The position numbers and the translations under genes were made by a program. The notes beneath the pieces are model-generated. The model worked only from the letters and a program-made list of their open reading frames with translations, was not told where the DNA came from and ran no database searches. From positions 1-19,093 of the forward strand of contig JAUYGU010000075.1 of the NCBI GenBank assembly GCA_030690405.1: 19,093 nt of DNA, written 5' to 3'. Positions 6,350 to 13,742 of this stretch are shown piece by piece. The stretch comes from Dehalococcoidia bacterium (GTDB taxonomy: Bacteria > Chloroflexota > Dehalococcoidia > SM23-28-2 > RBG-16-64-32). The first letter of the stretch is position 1. Each line of letters opens with the position of its first letter.

Positions 6350-8566
6350 CTAAGAGGCCCCGTCTTCGCCCAGCCGGTAAGGGAAGTCGAACACCTTCAC
6401 CCTGGGCCGCTTCTCCAGGTGAGGCTTCAGCCGCAGGACGTCCTGGTTGTGCAGGAGTCGCTCCCACCAGTGACGGGTGACGAGGCCGGGGAGGACGACG
6501 GTGATGCCCACGTCCGCCTCCGCCCGTTCCAGCGACTCCACGTAGGCCAGCATAGGCGCGACGAAGGCGCGGTACGGCGATTCGATGAGGAGGAGCGGCA
6601 CGTCAGGGACCTCGCGCTCCCACTGCTCCCGGAAGCGCTCCCCTTCCTCCCTGTCGTCCGTGATGTGCACCGCCGTGATCATGCTGGACAGCTCGCGGGA
6701 GAACCGGATCGCCGCCGCCGTGATCCTGTTGATCGTCTCCACCGGCACCAGGACATGCTCCCGCCCGCGCAGCCGCTCCGCCGGCGCCGCGGCGGGGATG
6801 TCCGCCAGCAGCGAGCCTGCCTCGACCTTTAGCTCCCCCTCAACCCGTTCGTAGTGGCGGCGGATGAGGGTGAACAGCGCCATCAGGAGCATCATCATGA
6901 GGATCGATATCCAGGCGCCGTGGACGAACTTCGTGCCCACGATGACGACGGTCACCACTCCCGTGGCAACCGCGCCTACGGCGTTGATCGTGAGGCTGAC
7001 CTTCCACGCGCCTTCCCTTAGCCTCAGCCAGCGCCTCACCATGCCCGACTGCGAGAGGGTAAACGAGGCGAACACGCCCACCGCGTACAGCGGGATGAGC
7101 CGCGTCACATCTCCGCCGAAGACGATGAGCAAGAGCGACGCCGCGGTGGCCAGAAAGAGAATGCCGTTGGAGTAGGCGAGACGATCTCCCTTGAAAGAGA
7201 ACTGTCGTGGCACGCAACGGTCCCTGGCCAGGATCGACGCGACCAGCGGGAACGCCGCGAAGCCGGTGTTGGCGGCCAGGAACAGGACGAACGCGGTGGC
7301 CACCTGATAGACGTAGTAGAGTGCGTTTTTCCCCAGCACCTCCCGGCCCAACTGCGAGACGATCGTCTCGTGCTCTGTGGGTACCAGACCATAGCGGCTA
7401 GATAGAAACGTCACCCCGAGAAACAGGAATCCCAGCACCAGCGCCATCGCCGCCAGCGTGGCCTGGGCGTTCCTGACCTCCGGCCGCTTGAAAGACGGGA
7501 TGCCGTTGGAGATCGCCTCCACGCCGGTCAAAGCGGTGCTTCCCGAAGCGAACGCGCGCATGAGCAGGAATATGGTTAGCCCCTGCGTCGCCGCGACCTG
7601 CTCTCGCGCGGGCGCGCCGTGCAGCAGCGAGCCGGGGGCGTCTCCGGCGATGACGCGGACGAGGCCGACCACGATCACCGCGCCCATGCTGAAGATGAAG
7701 ACGTACGTGGGTATGGCGAAGATCGTGCCCGCCTCCCGCACACCACGGAGGTTCCCCAGCATTATGAGGACGATCATCGCAACCCCGATCGGCACACGAA
7801 GGTCGTGCATCTCCGGCGCGGCGGAGGTTATGGCCGCGACGCCGGCGGCGACGCTCACCGAGACCGTCAGCACGTAGTCCACCATGATCGCCGAGGCGGC
7901 CACGGTCCCCGCGTTCCGCCCCAGGTTCTCGTGCGCGACCACGTACGCCCCGCCGCCGCTGGGGTAGGCCCTGATGGTCTGCTGATAAGAAAGGACCACG
8001 ATCGCCAGCAGGAGGGCGATCACGATGGAGACCGGGAGCGCGTTGTGCAGGGCCCCTGAGCCCGCCAGCGCCAGCACGATCAGTATCTCCTCCGTCGCGT
8101 AGGCGGAGGAGGAGAGCGCGTCCGAAGAGAAGATCGCCAGCGCCTTGACCTTCGTCAGCCGCTCGTGGATCGCCTGCGAGGTGGCGAAGGGGCTGCCGAT
8201 CACCACCCGCTTGATGTCGGCCAGGTAGCGGCCCACCATGTCCTGCGGGCGGCTGCCCAGCGGCGTAGCCTCGATGAGGCCGGGGGCGACGCGCTTCAAG
8301 CGCCGCTGCCGGGGGACCACCCGCAGGTAGGGTCCGCGCGAGGTGGCGCCGAAGCGGACCTCGCGGAGCTCAACGTCGGCCTCGCCCTGCCCCCCCTCGG
8401 CGGCGTCCGTCCTCCCCTGCCTCGGGACGACGATCCGCGTGTGGGCCTCCGTCCCTTCTGGCGCCGGCTCTGCCGGTGCGGGCAGTTCGGCCTGCTCCTC
8501 GGGTTGGTCGGGCGCCGGCCGCCTGACACGGACGAAGCGCGGCGGCTTGCCCTTGTCCTTCGCCAT
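6350..8566 (-). CDS. kimA: KimA/YdaO-like potassium transporter of the APC superfamily, with long N-terminal extension
   Basis: This 738-residue inner-membrane protein resembles Bacillus KimA, a high-affinity proton-coupled K+ importer inhibited by c-di-AMP. Shared landmarks include an IGSPF entry (residues 123-127), KVKALAIFSSDALSS (139-153), SYQQTIRAYPSGGGAYVV, a VDYVLTVSVS helix, NLRGVREAGTIFAIPTYVF and ALTGVEAISNGIPSFKRPE. About 12 membrane segments fill residues 140-555, followed by a cytosolic domain containing a nucleotide-binding-like alpha/beta region (LVPVETINRITAAAIRFSRE). The first ~110 residues are Pro/Glu/Arg-rich, low in complexity and absent from Bacillus KimA. The ATG at 8566 has no obvious ribosome-binding site, but I see no better upstream start. 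It converges on the metalloprotease gene with only 2 bases between stops. A generic amino-acid permease is the alternative. Confidence 0.85.
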   Translation of the reverse strand: MAKDKGKPPRFVRVRRPAPDQPEEQAELPAPAEPAPEGTEAHTRIVVPRQGRTDAAEGGQGEADVELREVRFGATSRGPYLRVVPRQRRLKRVAPGLIEATPLGSRPQDMVGRYLADIKRVVIGSPFATSQAIHERLTKVKALAIFSSDALSSSAYATEEILIVLALAGSGALHNALPVSIVIALLLAIVVLSYQQTIRAYPSGGGAYVVAHENLGRNAGTVAASAIMVDYVLTVSVSVAAGVAAITSAAPEMHDLRVPIGVAMIVLIMLGNLRGVREAGTIFAIPTYVFIFSMGAVIVVGLVRVIAGDAPGSLLHGAPAREQVAATQGLTIFLLMRAFASGSTALTGVEAISNGIPSFKRPEVRNAQATLAAMALVLGFLFLGVTFLSSRYGLVPTEHETIVSQLGREVLGKNALYYVYQVATAFVLFLAANTGFAAFPLVASILARDRCVPRQFSFKGDRLAYSNGILFLATAASLLLIVFGGDVTRLIPLYAVGVFASFTLSQSGMVRRWLRLREGAWKVSLTINAVGAVATGVVTVVIVGTKFVHGAWISILMMMLLMALFTLIRRHYERVEGELKVEAGSLLADIPAAAPAERLRGREHVLVPVETINRITAAAIRFSRELSSMITAVHITDDREEGERFREQWEREVPDVPLLLIESPYRAFVAPMLAYVESLERAEADVGITVVLPGLVTRHWWERLLHNQDVLRLKPHLEKRPRVKVFDFPYRLGEDGAS

Positions 8567-8616
8567 CAGGCGGTTCTGCTTCGCGCCGTCGCCAAGGCTA
8601 GAGGCTGACGTCTCAT

Positions 8617-8643
8617 GCCGGCCCCGTCCGCTGGCGGGCCGGC
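8617..8643. other. Perfect 8-bp GC hairpin in the leader of the potassium transporter
   Basis: GCCGGCCC (8617-8624) and GGGCCGGC (8636-8643) are exact reverse complements with an 11-base loop. The hairpin sits 51-77 bases upstream of the transporter ATG. The stem is entirely G/C, so it should form in RNA. I see no conserved ydaO c-di-AMP riboswitch sequence around it, and the role is unknown. Confidence 0.45.
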
Positions 8644-8677
8644 CAACCCGAACTTCATCGACGCTAGGCTAGCATGA

Positions 8678-8698
8678 CGGAATGGCTAAAGCCATCCG
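8678..8698 (-). terminator. Hairpin just downstream of the penicillin-binding protein gene (weak terminator candidate)
   Basis: CGG-A-ATGGC (8678-8686) pairs with GCCAT-CCG (8691-8698) around a TAAA loop, with one bulged A. It begins about 20 bases after the PBP stop on the minus strand. No U-run follows the stem in that direction, so termination is only a possibility. Confidence 0.3.
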
Positions 8699-8717
8699 CC
8701 CGGAAACCGGCAACGTG

Positions 8718-11087
8718 TCAGCCGGAGCCGGGACCTCCGCCGCCCTGGCCACCGCCCCCGCCCTGGCCGCCGGGCGTCTTCTCCGGCTCTGGGGTGACGG
8801 ATGCGTCAGGCGTCGAGTCGGGCACAGGGGTCTCATCCGGGACGGGCGTTTCAGCGGGTGAGGGCTCCGGCGAGGGCGTGGGGCTAGGGAAGGTGCGGGG
8901 GTCAAAGCGGGGCACGTCCGGGGTCGGCGTAGGGTTGGCGGGGCCGGAGCTCGGGGCGCGGCAGGCGCCCGGCTTCGTCGGCGTCTGGTCCTTGACGAAC
9001 ACCTCCGTAAGGCCGCCGCACCCGGCGGTGACTATGCTCTCAGGGACCGGGAAGTCGTCCTTGGGGATGCCCAGGTACTCGTGGGCGCGCCCCATGAACG
9101 TTTGCCACATGGGCCCGGCGCCGGCGGAGCTGAAGGCATTGTCCGCCATCGCCGTGTTGTCGGCGTTGCCCATCCACGCGTCCACGACGATGCCGCCCGG
9201 GCCCGGCGTGAACCCCATCACCACGTTGTCGCGGAAGTCCTCGCTCGTGCCCGTCTTGGAGGTGGCCGGCCAGCCGAAGGTAAGCCTGCTCCACTGGATC
9301 GCCTGCTTGGACAGGATGTCCGTGATCATGTAGGCGTGTTCCGGCTTGACGACCTGTCGCTCATCGGGCTTCTTGAACTCGTAGAGCACCTTGCCCCCGG
9401 AGTCCTGGATCTTGAGCACCGCCACCGGGTCCAGCTCGCGGAACCCCTCGGGCAGGTCCTTCACGGACGGGATGCCGTACATCTTGCCGTTATTGGCAAA
9501 CACGCTGTAGGCGTAGGCCTGGTCTATCATCTTCACTTCGCAGGAGCCCAGCGTGATCGTCGGCCCGCAGTCGTTGCGGGTGATGTCCGTGATCCCCATG
9601 CGGTGGACGGTCTTCTGGAACTCGCCGATCCCGACCTCCATGACCGTGTTCACCGCCGGCACGTTCACCGACTCCGAAAGCGCCTTTCGGACCGTGATGT
9701 TGCCGAGGTGGGAGAAGTTCCAGTTGTTTATCGCCCGTTGGTAGCCGCCGACGTCCAACTTAAGCGGGGCGTCCCGCACGATCGTCGAAGGGACCCAGCC
9801 CTGCTGGAACGCCGTGAGGTAAGTGAACGGCTTCATGGACGACCCGTGGGAGCGCAGCGCGGAGACGATGTCCACCTGGCCGTCGATGTCCTCCCGGAAG
9901 AAGTCGCGGCTGCCCACGTAGGTGAGGATCTCGCCGGTGCCCGTACGTATGGCGACGAGGGCGCCGTTGTGGCCGCCGAACGCCGCCTCCTTGCTGCTGA
10001 TGACGTTCTCGACTACCTCTTCGCCGATGCGCTGGAGGCCCATGTCGATCGTGGTGGTGAGGCGCAGCCCGCCCTGGAACACGACCTTCTCGCAGGAGAC
10101 GTCGCCCGGCGGGTCGAACATCCCCTTCTCGCACATCCCGCGGACGACATCGGGCACGTAGTTGTAAACGAAGTGCGGCGCCTTGATGGAGAAGCCGCCC
10201 GGCTTGTAGGTGAGTTCCTCGGCGAACGCCGCGCCTGCCTCTTCCTGCGTGATGTAGTCGTGCTTCACCATCAGGTCCAGCACTTCCTTCTGGCGAGCCT
10301 TCGCTCGCGGCAGGTTGTCCGGCAGCACGGGCGTCAAGCGGCCGGGCGCCTGCGGTATGCCGGCCAGCATGGCGGACTGGGCCAGCGTCAGGTCTTTTGC
10401 CTCCACTCCAAAGTAGCGCTGGGCGGCGGCCTCCACACCGAACGCGAAGTTCCCGTAGCTGATCGTGTTGAGGTACCAGCTCAGGATCTCGTCGTCGGAG
10501 TAGCGGCGCTTCAGCTCCAAGGCTATTACCGTCTCCTTGATCTTGCGCTCGATGGTGTGAGGAGGTAGGCCCCGCTCGTCGCGCGGTATATAGACGTTCT
10601 TCACCAATTGTTGAGTGATGGAGCTGCCGCCGCTGCCCTCCAACCAGCCCGGGCCAAAGGGGGTAAGGTTTTCCACGAGGGATCGAGCCAAACCCTTGAA
10701 GTTGACGCCGGGGTTCCAACTGCTGTAGAAGCTGGCGTCCTCCGTGGACACCGTGGCGTCAATCATGTACTTCGACATCTCGTCGAGGGCCACCGGGTCG
10801 TGCAGCCCGCCCAGGGGGTCCACGAACTCGTAGAGGTATTCGCCGTTGCGGTCGTAGGCGATGCTGGTGCCGATGGCGGAGTTGGCGATCGCCTCCTCCG
10901 GCGGGAGGAGGTCGTGGGCGTAGGCGCGGTAGATGACGAAGCCGAGGACGCCGGCGGTCGCCAGGCCGCCGAGGAAGACGACCAGCGCCATGCTAACCAG
11001 CCAGTGGAAACGGGAACGGACAACGCGGCTGCGCTGGAGCGCAGCCCGCTTCACGCGGTTTCGCCGGTACTTGTAGACGCGAGCCAC
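8718..11087 (-). CDS. Bifunctional class A penicillin-binding protein (transglycosylase/transpeptidase, PBP1A type)
   Basis: It polymerises lipid II into glycan strands and cross-links the peptides at the outer face of the membrane. Order in the 789 residues: a basic cytosolic tail (1-27), one membrane helix (about 28-52), the GT51 transglycosylase domain, then the transpeptidase. GT51 motifs are STEDASFY with catalytic Glu116, GSSITQQLVKN (154-164), RKIKE (181-185) and the SWYLNTISYG region. Transpeptidase motifs are SSMK (Ser416, Lys419), SVN (473-475) and KTGT (611-614). The usual QPGS before the nucleophile is SHGS here. The last ~80 residues form a Pro/Thr/Ser-rich stretch with four TP-type repeats and a Gly-rich end, a disordered tail probably reaching into the wall. 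The GTG start at 11087 is 7 bases after the methyltransferase stop, suggesting one operon. Confidence 0.95.
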   Translation of the reverse strand: MARVYKYRRNRVKRAALQRSRVVRSRFHWLVSMALVVFLGGLATAGVLGFVIYRAYAHDLLPPEEAIANSAIGTSIAYDRNGEYLYEFVDPLGGLHDPVALDEMSKYMIDATVSTEDASFYSSWNPGVNFKGLARSLVENLTPFGPGWLEGSGGSSITQQLVKNVYIPRDERGLPPHTIERKIKETVIALELKRRYSDDEILSWYLNTISYGNFAFGVEAAAQRYFGVEAKDLTLAQSAMLAGIPQAPGRLTPVLPDNLPRAKARQKEVLDLMVKHDYITQEEAGAAFAEELTYKPGGFSIKAPHFVYNYVPDVVRGMCEKGMFDPPGDVSCEKVVFQGGLRLTTTIDMGLQRIGEEVVENVISSKEAAFGGHNGALVAIRTGTGEILTYVGSRDFFREDIDGQVDIVSALRSHGSSMKPFTYLTAFQQGWVPSTIVRDAPLKLDVGGYQRAINNWNFSHLGNITVRKALSESVNVPAVNTVMEVGIGEFQKTVHRMGITDITRNDCGPTITLGSCEVKMIDQAYAYSVFANNGKMYGIPSVKDLPEGFRELDPVAVLKIQDSGGKVLYEFKKPDERQVVKPEHAYMITDILSKQAIQWSRLTFGWPATSKTGTSEDFRDNVVMGFTPGPGGIVVDAWMGNADNTAMADNAFSSAGAGPMWQTFMGRAHEYLGIPKDDFPVPESIVTAGCGGLTEVFVKDQTPTKPGACRAPSSGPANPTPTPDVPRFDPRTFPSPTPSPEPSPAETPVPDETPVPDSTPDASVTPEPEKTPGGQGGGGGQGGGGPGSG

Positions 11088-11094
11088 AGAGAGA

Positions 11095-11856
11095 TCAGAC
11101 CTTCTCTAGTACAACGAAGTGGGAGAGCCCAAAGATTCGCAGAGGCGTGTGCTCGAACGGGTAGAGGGCCAGCCGCAGCGCCCTGCCAACGGCCTTGCGG
11201 CGCCCGCCGATGTGATCGAAGCCCGGAAAGACGTAGGTGTGCAGCCGCTCGCGCAGGCCGGCCTGCCGGTACACCCGCTGAAGGTCGGCGTGAGTGTACG
11301 TCCTGGCATGCGGGACGAACCGGTCGCGGAAGGCGTCGGGCAGCCAGTTGACAAGGGGCACGTTCCCGAAGATATAGCGCTTGCCCAGGAAGACGCCGTG
11401 CGTCTCGAACGGGTACAGCCGGTTCGGGCAGAAGATCACTGCCCGCCCATTCGGCCGGAGCACGCGCCGAACCTCTCGCAGCGTCGCCAGGTCGTCGGTG
11501 ACGTGCTCCAGCACCTCGTGCAGCAGGACGACGTCGAACGTGTCCCCGGCGAACGGCAGGTACTCGCCCAGGGAGAGCGCCAGGTTCGGCACCTGCGACG
11601 CCCCCTCCCGCACCCGCTCCTTGTCCACGTCAACACCGTAGACCTCATCCGAGAACTCACGCAGCCGCCTCACGAACGCCCCCACGCCACAGCCGACGTC
11701 CAGGATGCGCTTCCCCTCCAGCGGCACCTCGCGCCGCGCGATCTCCAGGCGGCGCTCCAGCCCGCGCGTCCAGATCTGGCTCGGATGGCCCAGGGAGGCG
11801 CGCTTGTCAACCGTTCCCACTGTCTGCTGCCAGCTCACTCCAGTCTGTCCAATCAT
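11095..11856 (-). CDS. Class I SAM-dependent methyltransferase, substrate unknown
   Basis: The 253-residue protein has the Methyltransf_11-type Rossmann core. Motif I is ILDVGCGVGAF (51-61), the acidic end of strand 2 is VYGVDVD (72-78), FDVVLLHEVLEHV (107-119) contains the motif after strand 4, and LREVRRVLRPNGRAVIFCPN (126-145) is the typical helix and strand 5. The C-terminal third (WLPDAFRDRFVPHARTYTHA, 171-190, onward) is characteristic of a group of these enzymes annotated only as generic methyltransferases. It precedes the penicillin-binding protein gene by a few bases on the same strand. A role on a cell-envelope lipid, sugar or quinone is therefore conceivable but not shown. The ATG at 11856 is the longest credible start; later starts are possible. 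It is divergent from gatC across 118 bases. Confidence 0.85.
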   Translation of the reverse strand: MIGQTGVSWQQTVGTVDKRASLGHPSQIWTRGLERRLEIARREVPLEGKRILDVGCGVGAFVRRLREFSDEVYGVDVDKERVREGASQVPNLALSLGEYLPFAGDTFDVVLLHEVLEHVTDDLATLREVRRVLRPNGRAVIFCPNRLYPFETHGVFLGKRYIFGNVPLVNWLPDAFRDRFVPHARTYTHADLQRVYRQAGLRERLHTYVFPGFDHIGGRRKAVGRALRLALYPFEHTPLRIFGLSHFVVLEKV

Positions 11857-11924
11857 TGGGTGAGGCCAAGAATCCCGCCCCTGAGACGGGCGCTCAAATA
11901 CGGCCTACCTATAAAACGTCACGC

Positions 11925-11933
11925 TGCTATAAT
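11925..11933 (+). promoter_or_regulatory. Extended -10 promoter of the gatC-gatA operon
   Basis: TGCTATAAT at 11925-11933 is a perfect extended -10 element (TG, one base, TATAAT). No convincing -35 lies 16-18 bases upstream, as is normal for extended -10 promoters. The RNA would start near 11940, about 35 bases before gatC. Confidence 0.65.
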
Positions 11934-11974
11934 GGTTTCCATCCCGCCCAATAGCAAACCCAGGAGCCGCCTCC

Positions 11975-12262
11975 TTGCCCCTGACCCCGGACGAAGTCAA
12001 ACGCATCGCCAGGCTTGCCCGTGTCGGCCTTAGCGACGACGAAGTCGCCCTCTTCCAGGTCCAGCTATCCGAGATACTGGACTACTTCCAGCGCCTGCGC
12101 GAGGTGGACACCGAGAAGCTCCCGCCCACGGCACACACGCTGGCGATGCACAACGTGATGCGAGACGATGAGCCCCGGCCCTCCTTCGACAAGGAGGAGG
12201 TGCTGGCCAACGCTCCCCAGCGCGAGGACGACCTCTTCCGCGTCCGCGCCATCCTGGAATGA
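11975..12262 (+). CDS. gatC: Asp-tRNA(Asn)/Glu-tRNA(Gln) amidotransferase subunit C
   Basis: GatC is the small subunit that wraps around and stabilises GatA and holds it to GatB in the amidotransferase, which converts misacylated Glu-tRNA(Gln) and Asp-tRNA(Asn). The 95-residue length is typical. Recognisable parts are the N-terminal [20 protein letters not shown], the [20 protein letters not shown] helix region, and the extended linker [10 protein letters not shown] followed by a terminal [15 protein letters not shown]. The start is TTG at 11975, supported by AGGAG at 11962-11966 with an 8-base spacer. The stop overlaps the gatA start as ATGA, so the two are translationally coupled. The partner gene gatB is not in the window. 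Confidence 0.95.
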   Translation: MPLTPDEVKRIARLARVGLSDDEVALFQVQLSEILDYFQRLREVDTEKLPPTAHTLAMHNVMRDDEPRPSFDKEEVLANAPQREDDLFRVRAILE

Positions 12263-13740
12263 CCGCCACGCCCGTCCACTACCTGGCCGCCCACGAAGCC
12301 GCCGACCTCCTGGCCCGCCGCGAGGCGTCATCGGTCGAGCTTACGCGTGCCCTGCTGGAGCGCCTCCGGGCCGCGAACGACTCCCTCAACGCCTTCCTGA
12401 CGATCACCGAGGACGAGGCGCTGGCGCAGGCCCGGGCGGCGGACGAGCGGATCGCCCGCGGGGAAGCGGGACCGCTCACGGGCGTTCCGGCCGCCATCAA
12501 GGACGTGGTCTGCACCAAAGGCGTTCGCACCACCTGCGGCTCCCGCATCCTGGAGAGCTTCGTGCCGCCCTACGACGCCCTCGTCATCGAGCGGCTGAAG
12601 GCGGCAGGGATGGTGATGCTGGGCAAGACGAACATGGACGAGTTCGCGATGGGCTCCTCCGGCGAGAACTCCGCCTTTGGGCCCACGCGCAATCCGTGGG
12701 CGCAGGACCGCGTCCCCGGCGGCTCCTCATCCGGCTCCGCGGCCGCCGTGGCCGCGGGCCTGGCCTACTACGCCCTCGGCTCCGACACCGGCGGCTCCAT
12801 CCGCCAGCCCGCCTCCCTATCGGGCATCGTCGGCTTCAAGCCGACGTACGGGCGGGTCTCACGCTTCGGCCTCGTCGCCTTCGGCTCCTCCCTGGACCAG
12901 ATCGGGCCGCTCACCCGCTCCGTGCGCGACGCCGCCCTCGTCTTCCAGACGATCGCCGGGCACGACCCCCGCGACTCCACCTCCGCGCGCCTGGAGGTGC
13001 CCGCCGTTACCGACGCCCTCGTCCCCGACCTGCGCGGCCTGCGCGTCGGCGTGCCGAGGGAGTACTTCGTCGAGGGGATGGACGAGGACGTGCGGAACGC
13101 CGTCGACGCCGCCGCCAACTGCATGCGCGACCTCGGCGCCGAGATCGACCGCGAGGTCTCGCTGCCATCCACCGGCCACGCCGTTGCCGTGTACTACATC
13201 ATCGCCCCCTCGGAGGCGTCGGCGAACCTGGCCCGCTACGACGGCGTGAAGTACGGCTACTCGTACACGGAGGGCGAGGGGATGTGGGACAACATGGAGA
13301 AGACCCGCCAGTTCGGCTTCGGCGATGAGGTGAAGCGGCGGATCATGTTGGGCACCTACGCCCTCTCCGCCGGCTACTACGACGCCTACTACCTGAAGGC
13401 CCAGAAGGTGCGCACACTCATCCGCCGCGAGTTCGACGCCGTGTTCGAGGACCACGACGTGCTGGTGATGCCGGTCTCGCCGACGCCGGCCTTCCGCCTG
13501 GGCGAGAAGACGGACGACCCCCTCCACATGTACCTCAGCGACATCTGCACGATCCCCGTGAACATCGCCGGGCTGCCGGGCATCTCCGTCCCCTGCGGCT
13601 TCAGCACCGCGCCCGACGGCGCGAAGCTCCCGATCGGCCTCCAGATACTCGCGAAGCCGTTCGACGAACCCTCGCTGTTCCGCGCCGCCTACGCCTACGA
13701 GCAGGCGACCGACTGGCACAAGCAGCACCCGGAGCTGTAG
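12259..13740 (+). CDS. gatA: Asp-tRNA(Asn)/Glu-tRNA(Gln) amidotransferase subunit A (glutaminase subunit)
   Basis: GatA hydrolyses glutamine and channels the ammonia to GatB for transamidation of misacylated tRNA. Its 493 residues are a normal length and show the amidase signature. Lys81 is in AAIKDV, the serine cluster [11 protein letters not shown] spans residues 154-164, and the nucleophile Ser180 is in [11 protein letters not shown], together giving the Ser-cisSer-Lys triad. [20 protein letters not shown] (122-141) is a very strong GatA-specific block. C-terminal [15 protein letters not shown] and [14 protein letters not shown] are also characteristic. The start is the ATG in the ATGA overlap with gatC. 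The downstream PLP enzyme begins 2 bases after the stop and is probably on the same transcript. Confidence 0.97.
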   Translation: MTATPVHYLAAHEAADLLARREASSVELTRALLERLRAANDSLNAFLTITEDEALAQARAADERIARGEAGPLTGVPAAIKDVVCTKGVRTTCGSRILESFVPPYDALVIERLKAAGMVMLGKTNMDEFAMGSSGENSAFGPTRNPWAQDRVPGGSSSGSAAAVAAGLAYYALGSDTGGSIRQPASLSGIVGFKPTYGRVSRFGLVAFGSSLDQIGPLTRSVRDAALVFQTIAGHDPRDSTSARLEVPAVTDALVPDLRGLRVGVPREYFVEGMDEDVRNAVDAAANCMRDLGAEIDREVSLPSTGHAVAVYYIIAPSEASANLARYDGVKYGYSYTEGEGMWDNMEKTRQFGFGDEVKRRIMLGTYALSAGYYDAYYLKAQKVRTLIRREFDAVFEDHDVLVMPVSPTPAFRLGEKTDDPLHMYLSDICTIPVNIAGLPGISVPCGFSTAPDGAKLPIGLQILAKPFDEPSLFRAAYAYEQATDWHKQHPEL

Positions 13741-13742
13741 CG

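Noticed and set aside
8567..8717. ydaO-type c-di-AMP riboswitch upstream of the KimA-like gene
   Set aside because: The gap is only 151 bases, and I cannot find the conserved ydaO core; only a GC hairpin is evident.
9081..10568. Long plus-strand frame opposite the penicillin-binding protein gene
   Set aside because: It is fully antisense to a gene with complete catalytic motifs. Its content (Val/Asp/His/Arg-rich) is typical of the mirror frame of GC-rich coding sequence.
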